Assembly (NCBI RefSeq): GCF_009758125.1 | Contig: NZ_WRXO01000007.1 | Coordinates: forward strand, 248,001-312,000 | DNA: 64,000 nt | Direction of reading: 5' to 3' | DNA from: Chitinophaga oryziterrae | Lineage (GTDB): Bacteria; Bacteroidota; Bacteroidia; Chitinophagales; Chitinophagaceae | In this document: piece after piece, positions 52,593 to 61,816 of the stretch | Position numbering within the stretch: position 1 is the stretch's first letter | Layout: each line of letters opens with the position of its first letter | Notes under the pieces: generated by a model | Database searches by the model: none | Told to the model about the DNA's origin: nothing | Seen by the model: the letters and a program-made list of their open reading frames with translations, nothing else | Translations under genes and position numbers: made by a program

Positions 52593-55049
52593 ATGATTTG
52601 CAGATCTCTTGTTTTTGTTACGAGTGTTGTTATACTACTATTGACAGATAATGCTTACCTGGCCGCACAGCATAGGCTGGAGGGGGAGCAGTTAAAAAGG
52701 TCAAGGATTAACTTTGATCAGGGCTGGCAGTTTCATAAAGGCGACATTGCTATAAAGCGCGCTGTAAAAGCTGGAAAACAGGGAGGCTTAACGGATGCTG
52801 ATGTAAAAGTTGTGACAGGTGAAGAAGCCGTGATTGCGTATACCGATAAGAATAAGGTGGCAGATTACAAGCCCGGCGACTGGGAGAATGTAAACCTGCC
52901 GCATGACTGGCTGGTAGGTGAGCCCTTTCTACACGATGATAACATTGGCAGTCAGCCTGCGGGTAATGGTTACCGGCAGCCTGGTATAGGTTTTTACAGG
53001 AAAGAATTTGAGATACCGGAAGGTGATGAGGGGAAAAGGATCTCAATTGTATTTGATGGCATTTTCCGTAATAGTACGGTTTGGGTGAATGGACATCTTA
53101 TGGGTAATCATGAAAGCGGTTACCTGCCTTCCTTTTATGATCTTACAGATGTGCTGCGATATGGGAAAGAAGGTAAGAACGTAATACTGGTAAAGGTGGA
53201 CGCAACAGATTTTGAAGGATGGTGGTATGAAGGCTGTGGCATTTACAGACATGTCTGGCTCATTAAAACAGGAAGTTTGCATGTTGACCAGTATGGTACT
53301 TTTATTACAACGCCCGTTGTTGCCCCCGGAAAAGCAACTGTAAATATCAGCACCACGTTGCAGAATGATTATAATGTTGATAGAAAATTTACACTCATTT
53401 CCAGGGTATTCGATAAAAATGGAACTGTGCTGAGCTCCCAAAGCAGCACTCAGTCAATTCCAACGCATGGTAAACTAACGATAACACAGCAGGCTAATGT
53501 AGTAAGTCCGCAGCTCTGGTCACCGGAAACACCCTCTCTTTATAAGGTGAGAACCGAAATTGTTGAAAAGGGCATTACCGTTGATAATTACGAAACCATC
53601 TTTGGCATAAGAAAAGTAGAGATCACCAGTAACGGCTTTTTCCTTAATGGGAAGCTTTACCCGGTAAAAGGCACAGCCAACCATCAGGATTTTGCTGGTG
53701 TGGGAGTGGCATTACCTGATAAATTAAATGCGTATAAGCTGAAACTTTTAAAAGAAATGGGCAGCAATGGCTACCGTTGCGCGCATCATCCGCCTACACC
53801 GGAGCTACTGGATATGTGTGATAGCATAGGCATGTTGGTATTAGATGAAAACCGGCAGTTGTCATCAAGCGTACAGGGAATAGAGGATCTGACAACTTTG
53901 ATCCGCCGGGACCGGAATCATCCTGCGGTATTTATGTGGAACCTGGAAAATGAGGAGTCTCTCGAAGGTACGGTAACAGGGAGAAGAATACTTGAAACCC
54001 TTGTCGAAACCGCCCATCAGTTAGATAGTACACGACCGGTAACAGCTGCCATGAACCATGGGTGGGATGAAGGTGGATATAGTGATGTGCTGGATGTGGT
54101 AGGCTATAACTATGGTCAAAGGGGAATGCAGTATGTGAAAGACCATGAGCAATATCCCAAACGTAAAATGTTTGTTACTGAATCAACCAGCTATGTGGCC
54201 ACTCGTGGCGAATACGAAGATAATAGAGGACAAGGTTATGTTTCAAACTTTGGAATGGGGGTGGGATGGGGGTTGCAGCCTGGCCAGGATTGGAAACACA
54301 TTGTTCAGTACCCGTTCCTTGGCGGCACTTTTGTATGGACAGGATTTGACTACCGGGGAGAGCCCACCCCTTACCGTTGGCCTTGCGTGAGCTCCCATTT
54401 TGGTATTATGGATTTATGCGGCTTTCCGAAAGACGGATATTATGCCTACAAGGCTGCCTGGACAGACACTCCTCTGGTACATGTTTTCCCTCATTGGAAC
54501 TGGCCTGGCAAGGTAGGACAAAAAATAATGATCAGGGGATATGGCAATTGCGAAGAAGTAGAGCTATTTGTTAACGGGAAAAGCGTGGGTAGGAAGAAGG
54601 CAGAACCGTTTGAATATTTTGAGTGGGAAGTGGTTTATCACCCCGGAAGCCTGGAGGCAAGGGGTTACAATGGCGGCCGGCAGGTAGCCAGTCAGTTAAT
54701 AGAAACAACTACTGCTCCCGAACAGGTAACCTTAACAAGTGATGTAGACCATCTGAACGCCGATGGATGTGACGTTGCCGTTGTGAATGTTGCTATTAGG
54801 GACGCCAGCGGAAGGGTGGTGCCTGTCGCGAATAATCTTGTCCGGTTTTCTGTTGAAGGAGACGGCAGGATCATCGGATCCGGCAATGGTGATCCCAGCA
54901 GTCACGAGCCTGAAAATACAAGTCAGCGCAGTGCTTTCAATGGGTATTGCCAGGTATTGGTGCAGTCGGGCAAAACTACAGGGGAAATACGCCTAAAAGC
55001 TGTTTCTGAAACGCTTGTTGGCGCGACGGTTATCTTAAAGGTGCAATAA
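52593..55049 (+). CDS. Glycoside hydrolase family 2 protein (beta-galactosidase-like)
   Basis: An 818-residue secreted enzyme (signal peptide to about AAQ, residue 26). Domains: a sugar-binding jelly roll (about 90-240: LPHDWLVGEPF, GIGFYRKEFEIPE, VWVNGHLMGNHESGYLPSFY), an immunoglobulin-like domain (about 245-350), and a TIM barrel with acid/base Glu454 in MWNLENEES and nucleophile Glu530 in FVTESTSY. C-terminal beta domains follow, including a DUF4982/BIG-like pair. Activity is probably beta-galactosidase or a related exo-glycosidase. It is the first of three co-directional carbohydrate-active genes. Confidence 0.92.
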   Translation: MICRSLVFVTSVVILLLTDNAYLAAQHRLEGEQLKRSRINFDQGWQFHKGDIAIKRAVKAGKQGGLTDADVKVVTGEEAVIAYTDKNKVADYKPGDWENVNLPHDWLVGEPFLHDDNIGSQPAGNGYRQPGIGFYRKEFEIPEGDEGKRISIVFDGIFRNSTVWVNGHLMGNHESGYLPSFYDLTDVLRYGKEGKNVILVKVDATDFEGWWYEGCGIYRHVWLIKTGSLHVDQYGTFITTPVVAPGKATVNISTTLQNDYNVDRKFTLISRVFDKNGTVLSSQSSTQSIPTHGKLTITQQANVVSPQLWSPETPSLYKVRTEIVEKGITVDNYETIFGIRKVEITSNGFFLNGKLYPVKGTANHQDFAGVGVALPDKLNAYKLKLLKEMGSNGYRCAHHPPTPELLDMCDSIGMLVLDENRQLSSSVQGIEDLTTLIRRDRNHPAVFMWNLENEESLEGTVTGRRILETLVETAHQLDSTRPVTAAMNHGWDEGGYSDVLDVVGYNYGQRGMQYVKDHEQYPKRKMFVTESTSYVATRGEYEDNRGQGYVSNFGMGVGWGLQPGQDWKHIVQYPFLGGTFVWTGFDYRGEPTPYRWPCVSSHFGIMDLCGFPKDGYYAYKAAWTDTPLVHVFPHWNWPGKVGQKIMIRGYGNCEEVELFVNGKSVGRKKAEPFEYFEWEVVYHPGSLEARGYNGGRQVASQLIETTTAPEQVTLTSDVDHLNADGCDVAVVNVAIRDASGRVVPVANNLVRFSVEGDGRIIGSGNGDPSSHEPENTSQRSAFNGYCQVLVQSGKTTGEIRLKAVSETLVGATVILKVQ

Positions 55050-55076
55050 CTTATTAACTGCTAAAGGGACCTACCC

Positions 55077-57449
55077 ATGATTAGAACGAACAGAATAGCT
55101 GTTGCAATTTATTTAATGGTTTTTCTATTGCCGGTATGCGCCCTGGCACAAACCATTTTTTATGTTTCACTAAAAGGCAGCGATGCCGGTAATGGAACCC
55201 GGCAGCAGCCGTTTTTGTCCATCGGCAAAGCCCTTGCGGTCGCCCGGAGCACTCACGGGCAGGTGATCATCAGGTTGTTTGGCGGCACTTATTACCTGGA
55301 AAGTCCTGTTGTATTTACAGCCGCAGACTCCAGGAGCGATAATGAAACACTTACCATAACCAGTGTTGAAAATGAAACCGTCACTATTAGCGGGGGAACA
55401 CAGTTGAAAAACCTTCGGTGGAGTAAATATAAAGGTGCTGTCTGGCAAACCTGGGTTGGACCAGATCTTATTTTTGATCAGTTATTTGTTAACCGGCGAT
55501 TGCAGTATATGGCCCGTTATCCTGATTATGACCCGGCTGCCCGCTTCCTGGGTGGCACTGCCGCCGACGCTGTAAGCAGGGAAAGAGCTGCGCGTTGGAA
55601 AAACCCGGCTGGGGGATATGTACATGCGCTCCACCGTTCGGAATGGGGCGATTTCCATTATGTGATCAAAGGGAAGGATAGCCTGGGTGAGCTAATACTT
55701 GAAGGCGGATGGCAGAATAACAGGCGCATGGGCATGCACCCCGTCCACCGTTTTGTAGAGAACATTTTTGAGGAGCTCGATACAGCCGGGGAATGGTACT
55801 ATGATAAGCAAACCGGTGTGTTGTATTATTATCCGTCAGACGGGCTTGATATAATGACCGCAACATTTGAAACGCCCCGGACTCGTCATCTCATTGAATT
55901 TAATGGAACGGAAGCAACTCCGGTGAAGAATATCCGTATTAGCGGGCTTACGCTCATGTATACACTGCGCACATTCATGGAGAACAAGGAACCACTGTTG
56001 CGTAGCGACTGGACTATTTACCGCGGTGGGGCCGTTCTTTTCAATGGAGCGGTTAACTGCGGGATCAGTGACTGTGTGATCAGGGATTTAGGAGGGAACG
56101 CAGTCTTTTTTAATAATTATAACCGGTATTGTGAGGTATCCGGATGTTTGATTTCCGGCATCGGCGCCAGCGCTGTATGTTTTGTTGGTGATCCCGCAGC
56201 CGTACGTTCGCCCGGTTTTGAGTACAACGAAATTGTTCCACTGGAAGAAATAGACCGCTCGCCCGGTCCCAAAACGAGTAATTACCCGGCATCATGTGTC
56301 GTATACAATAACCTGATGTTTAATCTGGGCACAGTTGAAAAACAGTCGGCAGGTATTGAGCTATCAATGTGCAGGCGTATTACTGCAAGCCATAATACTA
56401 TTTATGACGTTCCCCGCGCCGGTATAAATGTTAGCGAAGGCACCTGGGGCGGACATGAGATAGCCTATAACGACGTATTCAATACGGTTAAAGAAAGCGG
56501 GGATCATGGCTCTTTTAATTCCTGGGGCCGCGACCGGTACTGGCACCCGGATAAAAAGAAGCTTGATTCCATTGTGGCCACCAACTTTGACCTTGCGCTG
56601 CTGGATGTGGTAGAACCCATTTTTCTGCATAATAACCGTATGCGTTGTGATCACGGTTGGGATATTGACCTGGATGATGGCTCAAGCAACTACCTGATCT
56701 ATAATAATCTTTGTTTAAACGGCGGCATAAAACTAAGGGAAGGTGTGAACAGGGTGGTAGATAACAATATCATGGTTAATAACACCTTTCATCCGCATGT
56801 GTGGTTCAAAAACAGCAATGATGTTTTTGTGCATAATGTTGTTGCTACCGGTTACCTGCCTATTGGTATTCATGAATGGGGTAAAGAGATTGACTACAAT
56901 GTTTTCCCGGATTCTGCATCGCTGAAAGCCGCCTGGGAAAGAGGGACAGATAAACATTCCGTATGTGAGCCCCTGGTTTTCCAGGACCCGCAACAAGGCG
57001 ATTTCAGGCTAAAGGATGGTTCCAAAGCTTTTGAAACAGGTTTTAAGAACTTTCCGATGGATAGCTTTGGCGTTGTTTCTCCTAAGCTGAAGATGCTGGC
57101 GAAAAAAATTCCCTTGCCGGTAATTGTAGCAGTGAACAAAACAGGTGAGGATGAAGCTATTGAATTTATGGGAGCCAGGGTAAAGACCCTGCGCACGCTG
57201 GGGGAACGGTCCGCAACCGGAATGGATGAAACAAGAGGAGTACTGGTTGTCTCGGTTATGCCCGGTACTGCTGCTGCAAAATTCCTGCAGCCTAATGATG
57301 TCATTCTCTTTTTGAATGGGAAAAGAATTGACAATGTCGGGGATTTAACCGAAGCCAGGATGAGGGTGATCGGCACAAGCACTGGTATAACTATTTTCCG
57401 TAATCAAAAAGACCTCAGAAAAGACATTGATCTGGAGGATAATAAGTGA
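55077..57449 (+). CDS. Secreted right-handed beta-helix protein with C-terminal PDZ domain
   Basis: A 790-residue exported protein (signal peptide ending near ALAQ, residue 24). It begins with the FYVSLKGSDAGNGTRQQPFL motif typical of parallel beta-helix polysaccharide-active proteins. NIRISGLTL, GNAVFFNNYNRYCEVSG, NTIYDVPRAGINVSEG and NNIMVNNTFHPHVWF mark the helix rungs (about 270-600). The last 90 residues form a PDZ-like domain: GVLVVSVMPGTAAAKFLQPN and GKRIDNVGDLTEA. A PDZ on a beta-helix enzyme is unusual but occurs in some glycan-cluster proteins. It may be a glycosidase or lyase acting with the flanking GH2 and GH29. Confidence 0.85.
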   Translation: MIRTNRIAVAIYLMVFLLPVCALAQTIFYVSLKGSDAGNGTRQQPFLSIGKALAVARSTHGQVIIRLFGGTYYLESPVVFTAADSRSDNETLTITSVENETVTISGGTQLKNLRWSKYKGAVWQTWVGPDLIFDQLFVNRRLQYMARYPDYDPAARFLGGTAADAVSRERAARWKNPAGGYVHALHRSEWGDFHYVIKGKDSLGELILEGGWQNNRRMGMHPVHRFVENIFEELDTAGEWYYDKQTGVLYYYPSDGLDIMTATFETPRTRHLIEFNGTEATPVKNIRISGLTLMYTLRTFMENKEPLLRSDWTIYRGGAVLFNGAVNCGISDCVIRDLGGNAVFFNNYNRYCEVSGCLISGIGASAVCFVGDPAAVRSPGFEYNEIVPLEEIDRSPGPKTSNYPASCVVYNNLMFNLGTVEKQSAGIELSMCRRITASHNTIYDVPRAGINVSEGTWGGHEIAYNDVFNTVKESGDHGSFNSWGRDRYWHPDKKKLDSIVATNFDLALLDVVEPIFLHNNRMRCDHGWDIDLDDGSSNYLIYNNLCLNGGIKLREGVNRVVDNNIMVNNTFHPHVWFKNSNDVFVHNVVATGYLPIGIHEWGKEIDYNVFPDSASLKAAWERGTDKHSVCEPLVFQDPQQGDFRLKDGSKAFETGFKNFPMDSFGVVSPKLKMLAKKIPLPVIVAVNKTGEDEAIEFMGARVKTLRTLGERSATGMDETRGVLVVSVMPGTAAAKFLQPNDVILFLNGKRIDNVGDLTEARMRVIGTSTGITIFRNQKDLRKDIDLEDNK

Positions 57450-57465
57450 TAAAAACCATAATGTT

Positions 57466-59544
57466 ATGATTCAAAAAATTTATAGTGTAATAATCGTCGC
57501 AGCATGTTTGGCCGTGCATGGTTACGCTCAAACTAAGGCACCCGGTCCCTGCGGCCCGGTTCCCTCTGAAAACCAAATGAAATGGCAGGAAATGGAATAT
57601 TACGCATTCATCCATTTATCTACCAATACTTTTACAGACCAGGAGTGGGGTTTTGGCGAAGACGACCCTAAAACTTTTAATCCGGTTAACCTGGATTGCC
57701 GTCAATGGGCCCGTGTTTGTAAAGAAGCCGGTATGAAGGGGATCATTCTTACGGCCAAACATCATTCGGGATTTTGTTTATGGCCCTCTAAGTACACCGC
57801 GTATTCGGTTAAGAACTCTTCCTGGCGCGGTGGCAAAGGAGATATTGTTCGTGATCTGGCAAATGCATGCAAAGAATACGGTCTGAAGCTGGGCATTTAT
57901 TTATCTCCCTGGGACAGGAACAGCGCGGTTTATGGAACGCCTGAATACATTACTTACTTTAGGAACCAGCTGAAAGAGCTGCTTACAAATTATGGGGATA
58001 TTTTTGAAATATGGTTTGACGGAGCCAATGGTGGTTCCGGCTACTACGGGGGCGCTAAGGAAACCCGGAAAATAGACGCTACCACTTATTACGACTGGAA
58101 GAACACTTATAAGCTCATTCGTCAGTTGCAGCCCAAGATCGTTATATGGAACGATGGAGGAGATCGCGCTGATCTTCGCTGGGTAGGAACAGAGGATGGT
58201 CATGTTGGCGAAACGAACTGGAGCCTGCTCAATGCTACCGGTGAGGTAACAAGAGATATGTTACGTCATGGATTGGAGAACGGCGATTCCTGGGTGCCTG
58301 GTGAGGTTAATACATCCATCCGTCCCGGATGGTTCTATCATTCCTATGAAGACAGTCGGGTAAAATCCCTGCCCGATCTATTGAACACATACTACAGCTC
58401 TTTTGGACGTAACGGCACCCTGCTGCTGAATTTTCCTGTAGATAGGAGGGGGCTGATACATGAAACCGATGAGAAGGCGGCGCTGGCGCTGGCAAAAGCT
58501 GTAAAAGAAGCATTTGCAGTGAATCTTGCTGAAAAGAAAAAAGTGAGCGCTTCAAATGTGCGTGGTAATGCAAACGTATTCAGCGCAGGTATGGCAGTGG
58601 ACGGGAATAAGAATACCTATTGGGCAACCGATGATGCAATAACAGACGCGTCACTGACTATAGACTTTGGCAAACCCACTACTTTTAACCGTTTTCTTGC
58701 GCAGGAATATATAAGGTTAGGCCAGCGGGTAAAAGCATTTAAGGTAGAAGGGCTAATAGATGGCAGCTGGAAGGAGCTGGCTAATGAGACAACTATTGGG
58801 TACAAACGTATCCTGCTTTTCCCAACTGTAACTGCTACGCAGCTACGTTTTACCATTACAGGCGCAAAAAGCTGCCCGCTCATTTCCAATATCGGGGTTT
58901 ATAATGCCCCCCCTATTTTAATGCCCCCTAAAATTATCAGGGATCAGTCGGGGATGGTGTATATTACGCCCGCTGACAAGGAATCCGTTATTTATTATAC
59001 ATTGGATGGCAACCAGCCTACAAAGGAAACGAATCGGTATGAAGGACCCGTACGAACTGATGGAAAAGTGAACGTAAAGGCGATCGTTTATGACCCAATA
59101 TCGAAAAAGAGCAGCGCTGTAGCAGGGGAGAGATTTGACATATCAAGGAAGGACTGGAAGATATTGGGTATTAGTGACGATAAAGTTAATCGTGTAATAG
59201 ACGGAGACGCTGCCACGGCATGGTACCAGGGGCGTGACAAAAAGCTGCCGGCAGATATTGATATTGATATGGGTAAGATCGAGAATGTCTCAGGGTTCAA
59301 ATACCTGCCCGGCCAGGGCCGCACAGAGGGGATTATTACGCACTACCAGTTCTATGTTTCGGAGAATAATAAAGAATGGAAAATAGTGAACGAAGGAGAA
59401 TTTTCTAATATTAAGAATAACCCATTGTGGCAGGTTAAAGAGTTTAAGCCGGTGAAAGCCCGTTATATCAGGTTGCGCGCGTTACACAATACCCGGCACG
59501 ATGATGAAGCTGGTTATGCAGAATTAGATCTGATCACCCGTTAG
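57466..59544 (+). CDS. Alpha-L-fucosidase (GH29) with F5/8-type carbohydrate-binding domains
   Basis: A 692-residue secreted enzyme. The start at 57466 is chosen because it opens directly with a signal peptide (MIQKIYSVIIVAACLAVHGY); an upstream ATG at 57427 overlaps the previous gene. The GH29 barrel shows EYYAFIHLSTNTFTDQEWGF, TAKHHSGFCLWPS, and the nucleophile Asp185 in FEIWFDGANGG. A discoidin-like domain (about 355-480: VDGNKNTYWATDD), a chitobiase-like linker domain (IYYTLDGNQPT) and a second discoidin domain (VIDGDAATAWYQGRD) follow. It removes terminal alpha-fucose outside the cell or in the periplasm. It is the last gene of the GH2/beta-helix/GH29 unit. Confidence 0.93.
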   Translation: MIQKIYSVIIVAACLAVHGYAQTKAPGPCGPVPSENQMKWQEMEYYAFIHLSTNTFTDQEWGFGEDDPKTFNPVNLDCRQWARVCKEAGMKGIILTAKHHSGFCLWPSKYTAYSVKNSSWRGGKGDIVRDLANACKEYGLKLGIYLSPWDRNSAVYGTPEYITYFRNQLKELLTNYGDIFEIWFDGANGGSGYYGGAKETRKIDATTYYDWKNTYKLIRQLQPKIVIWNDGGDRADLRWVGTEDGHVGETNWSLLNATGEVTRDMLRHGLENGDSWVPGEVNTSIRPGWFYHSYEDSRVKSLPDLLNTYYSSFGRNGTLLLNFPVDRRGLIHETDEKAALALAKAVKEAFAVNLAEKKKVSASNVRGNANVFSAGMAVDGNKNTYWATDDAITDASLTIDFGKPTTFNRFLAQEYIRLGQRVKAFKVEGLIDGSWKELANETTIGYKRILLFPTVTATQLRFTITGAKSCPLISNIGVYNAPPILMPPKIIRDQSGMVYITPADKESVIYYTLDGNQPTKETNRYEGPVRTDGKVNVKAIVYDPISKKSSAVAGERFDISRKDWKILGISDDKVNRVIDGDAATAWYQGRDKKLPADIDIDMGKIENVSGFKYLPGQGRTEGIITHYQFYVSENNKEWKIVNEGEFSNIKNNPLWQVKEFKPVKARYIRLRALHNTRHDDEAGYAELDLITR

Positions 59545-59589
59545 ATCCAACGCTGCTTTTCCTGAATTCACGGAAGCAGGTGAAGCTAC

Positions 59590-59641
59590 TTAATTGCCAA
59601 TAGGGAACGGATCCATGGATCCGTTCCCTATTGGCAATTAA
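59590..59641. terminator. 52-bp perfect palindrome after the GH29 gene
   Basis: The sequence 59590-59641 is a perfect palindrome with 26-base arms meeting at CCATGG (centre between 59615 and 59616). As RNA it would fold into a very long hairpin with a tetraloop-size turn. It lies 45 bases after the fucosidase stop, so it probably terminates that operon, though its perfection is unusual. No T-run follows. Confidence 0.65.
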
Positions 59642-60047
59642 TAGTAGATTATCGGACCAGTTAAAAGAATTGTTTAAACGTATCTCTACTGCGAAACGGT
59701 TAACAGATAGAATTCCGAAAAACAATAGTCAATATTGCACATCTGCAAAGCCCCCTCAATCTTCCTGATGATCATGTTCAATTTTCCAATATGCTTCATC
59801 TATTTGTAACCCTTCAGTTGGATGCATCTTCAAAATATTTGTTTCGTAGCAATTAAGTATAAAATCTAACATACTTGTTAAGGATCTGCGGACACATTCA
59901 GCATTATTCCCGAAACAACATATTTAAGTATGATATCGGATGAAAAGAGGGTGTATCGTACTGATACACTCTCTTTCTACAGTGAAGATTGACTTAGCTT
60001 ATGCGAATGTCATCGTGTAACAATTATGCCAATGAATGTTGCAGATT
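59642..60047. other. Intergenic region with a terminator-like hairpin and a small antisense frame
   Basis: A hairpin with 14-base arms and one G-T pair lies at 59944-59957 / 59963-59976 (loop GTACT); it could serve as the terminator of the leftward azoreductase gene. A 38-residue reverse-strand frame at 59872-59756 (MLDFILNCYETNILKMHPTE then LQIDEAYWKIEHDHQED) looks protein-like but has no supporting context. Nothing else is seen. Confidence 0.35.
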
Positions 60048-60650
60048 TTAATCAATCTTTATACTGTCAATTGCTTTCTCCATAGCGTGTTCCTTTACTC
60101 CCGGTACCTTTAATCCTTCAGCACGGAATACCGTCAGATTTGTCATGCCTAAAAAGCCAAGGAAAGACTTCAAATAGGGAGCAACAAAGTCATTGGCTTT
60201 ACCCGGACCTTCCGAATAAACGCCACCTGAAGACATTGCAACATAAACCTTTTTCCCTGTTACTTTTCCAACCGGGCCATTTTCACCATACCCAAAAGTT
60301 ATTCCGGCCCTGGTAATATGATCAATCCAGGCTTTAAGCGATGAATGGATAGTGAAATTGTAAAGGGGGGCACCAATAACGATGATGTCTGCAGCCAATA
60401 ACTGTTTAACCATCTTGTCAGAAAAGCGAATGGATTCTTTTTCTTCTTTGGTCAGCCGATCTCCCGGAATAAAGAATGTGCCAAGTACAGCAGGAGTAAG
60501 ATGCGGAATTTCTATATCGACCAGATTCAATTCTTCAAGTATACTGCCTGTATACTTTTCCTGAATTTTTTCGACGATAGCCTCGCCTAGTTTAATACTG
60601 TAGGATTCTTTACCTTGTATGCTTGAAATTAAATGAAGGATGCGTTTCAT
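60048..60650 (-). CDS. azoR: FMN-dependent NADH-azoreductase
   Basis: A 200-residue flavodoxin-fold enzyme. RILHLISSIQGKESYSIKLG is the phosphate-binding N-terminus, ADIIVIGAPLYNFTIHSSLK holds the conserved PLYNF/FMN contact, WIDHITRAGITFGYGENGPV follows, and VAMSSGGVYSEGP lies near residue 145. It reduces quinones and azo compounds with NADH by a two-electron mechanism. It is divergent from an HxlR regulator gene at 60811, the usual pairing, in which the regulator senses quinones or electrophiles. Confidence 0.93.
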   Translation of the reverse strand: MKRILHLISSIQGKESYSIKLGEAIVEKIQEKYTGSILEELNLVDIEIPHLTPAVLGTFFIPGDRLTKEEKESIRFSDKMVKQLLAADIIVIGAPLYNFTIHSSLKAWIDHITRAGITFGYGENGPVGKVTGKKVYVAMSSGGVYSEGPGKANDFVAPYLKSFLGFLGMTNLTVFRAEGLKVPGVKEHAMEKAIDSIKID

Positions 60651-60810
60651 GAGAAATTTGCCTGGTTAATAATATTATCAATTTTAAATTCTGAAGTCGT
60701 CTGATTTCCCGAATTATCAAAGTCAAAATTATGGTTACCAGCTGGTCAAAAGTTAGTACTTACCCAAAGGAAAGCGATTACATTGAGGTAAGGTGATTAC
60801 CTTTGTGACT

Positions 60811-61188
60811 ATGAAGATGATTATAGATGAGTCCCTTCCGGGCAAAGAAGAATGCGTAGGCTCGCTCAAAAACATCCTTGATGCGCTGTATGTTCTTAAT
60901 GGAAAATGGAAGCTGGCTTTGATCCTTTGTCTTGTACAATCATCAAAACGTTTTAACGAGATCCAGAATGAAATCACTGGCATATCCTCCAAGATATTAG
61001 CTAAAGAGCTAAAAGATTTGGAATTGAATGACTTTATTAAACGTAATGTATATCCGACCACCCCGGTAAGCATTATTTATGAAGCGACCGAATATGCCCT
61101 GACTTTAAAAAACGTGATAGGGGAGCTAAGTGCCTGGGGAGAACAGCACAGGGAAAAAGTTAAGCAAAGCATGCGTAAACAATCCTGA
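60811..61188 (+). CDS. HxlR-family winged-helix regulator
   Basis: A 125-residue regulator. I prefer the ATG at 60811 (MKMIIDESLPGKEECVGSLK); an ATG at 60793 would add six residues. The conserved N-terminal Cys is in EECVGS. The wHTH reads LNGKWKLALILCL, FNEIQNEITGISSKILAKEL, LNDFIKRNVYPTTPVSIIYE and YALTLKNVIGELSAWGEQHR. It is divergent from azoR and probably represses it. Confidence 0.9.
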   Translation: MKMIIDESLPGKEECVGSLKNILDALYVLNGKWKLALILCLVQSSKRFNEIQNEITGISSKILAKELKDLELNDFIKRNVYPTTPVSIIYEATEYALTLKNVIGELSAWGEQHREKVKQSMRKQS

Positions 61189-61236
61189 GTACTAAAGGAA
61201 ACATCAATGCAGAAAACTATTAACATGCAACAATAG

Positions 61237-61326
61237 GGTAGTACAGGTTTGGTGAAAAGTATAATGGAATTGAATCCTGCGGCACTTAAAAATTTAATGG
61301 CCATAAAAGTTAAGCAGCGCTTTTAA
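61237..61326 (+). pseudogene. Fragment of a vWA-lipoprotein gene like that at 28645
   Basis: The 60 bases 61237-61296 match 28939-28998 of the vWA-like lipoprotein gene with 8 mismatches. The reading frame is kept and gives GSTGLVKSIMELNPAALKNL against GSTPLVKSIMGLNPAVLKNL. A stop (TAG) lies directly upstream in frame and the similarity ends after the Leu; the frame then runs to TAA at 61324-61326. It is a diverged remnant, not an intact gene, and indicates that a second copy of the system or its first gene once existed here. Confidence 0.7.
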
Positions 61327-61353
61327 TATATGGAAGAATAGTGTTTCTTAGCG

Positions 61354-61494
61354 ATGAGACACAGTAAAATGAGCAGGCAGGATCATGATTGGAATCGTAT
61401 TAAGGAATTCACAAAGAAAAACCGGGATACCATAGGATTTAAGGAAGATATTGACCAGGAGGGTGAGGATGGCCAACTATACTACCAAAATTAG
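61354..61494 (+). CDS. Small hypothetical ORF or fragment
   Basis: A 46-residue frame: MRHSKMSRQDHDWNRIKEFT, then KKNRDTIGFKEDIDQEGEDG and LYYQN. It is charged and soluble, with no recognised family. It lies in the same debris-containing gap (61189-61816) as the vWA-lipoprotein fragment, so it may itself be the end of a lost gene. The remainder of the gap, 61495-61816, shows nothing. Confidence 0.3.
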   Translation: MRHSKMSRQDHDWNRIKEFTKKNRDTIGFKEDIDQEGEDGQLYYQN

Positions 61495-61816
61495 GTGTTG
61501 ATTTGCATGCTTTCCTACTCATTCTACCTGTCAAAACGAAAGTAAGAAATCATTGTGAGTTAAAGCTCGAATCCCTCTTTCTCCGATGAAAATTACGCTT
61601 CTTTAAAACCCTTTCTGGTAGCGGATTTCCCTATTATAGCAGAACGTTTTTGTTTCTAGCGATACATGTAAAGTATTATAAGTCAGCACTTAACTGATCC
61701 GAACCCTTCCCGTTTCTTCCGGGATTGCATATGCGTTCAATAATGCTAACGTAAAAAAGTTCAATATCTTAGATACTAAAATGAGGTTATTTTTGATAGA
61801 CAAATAAAAGTAAACC

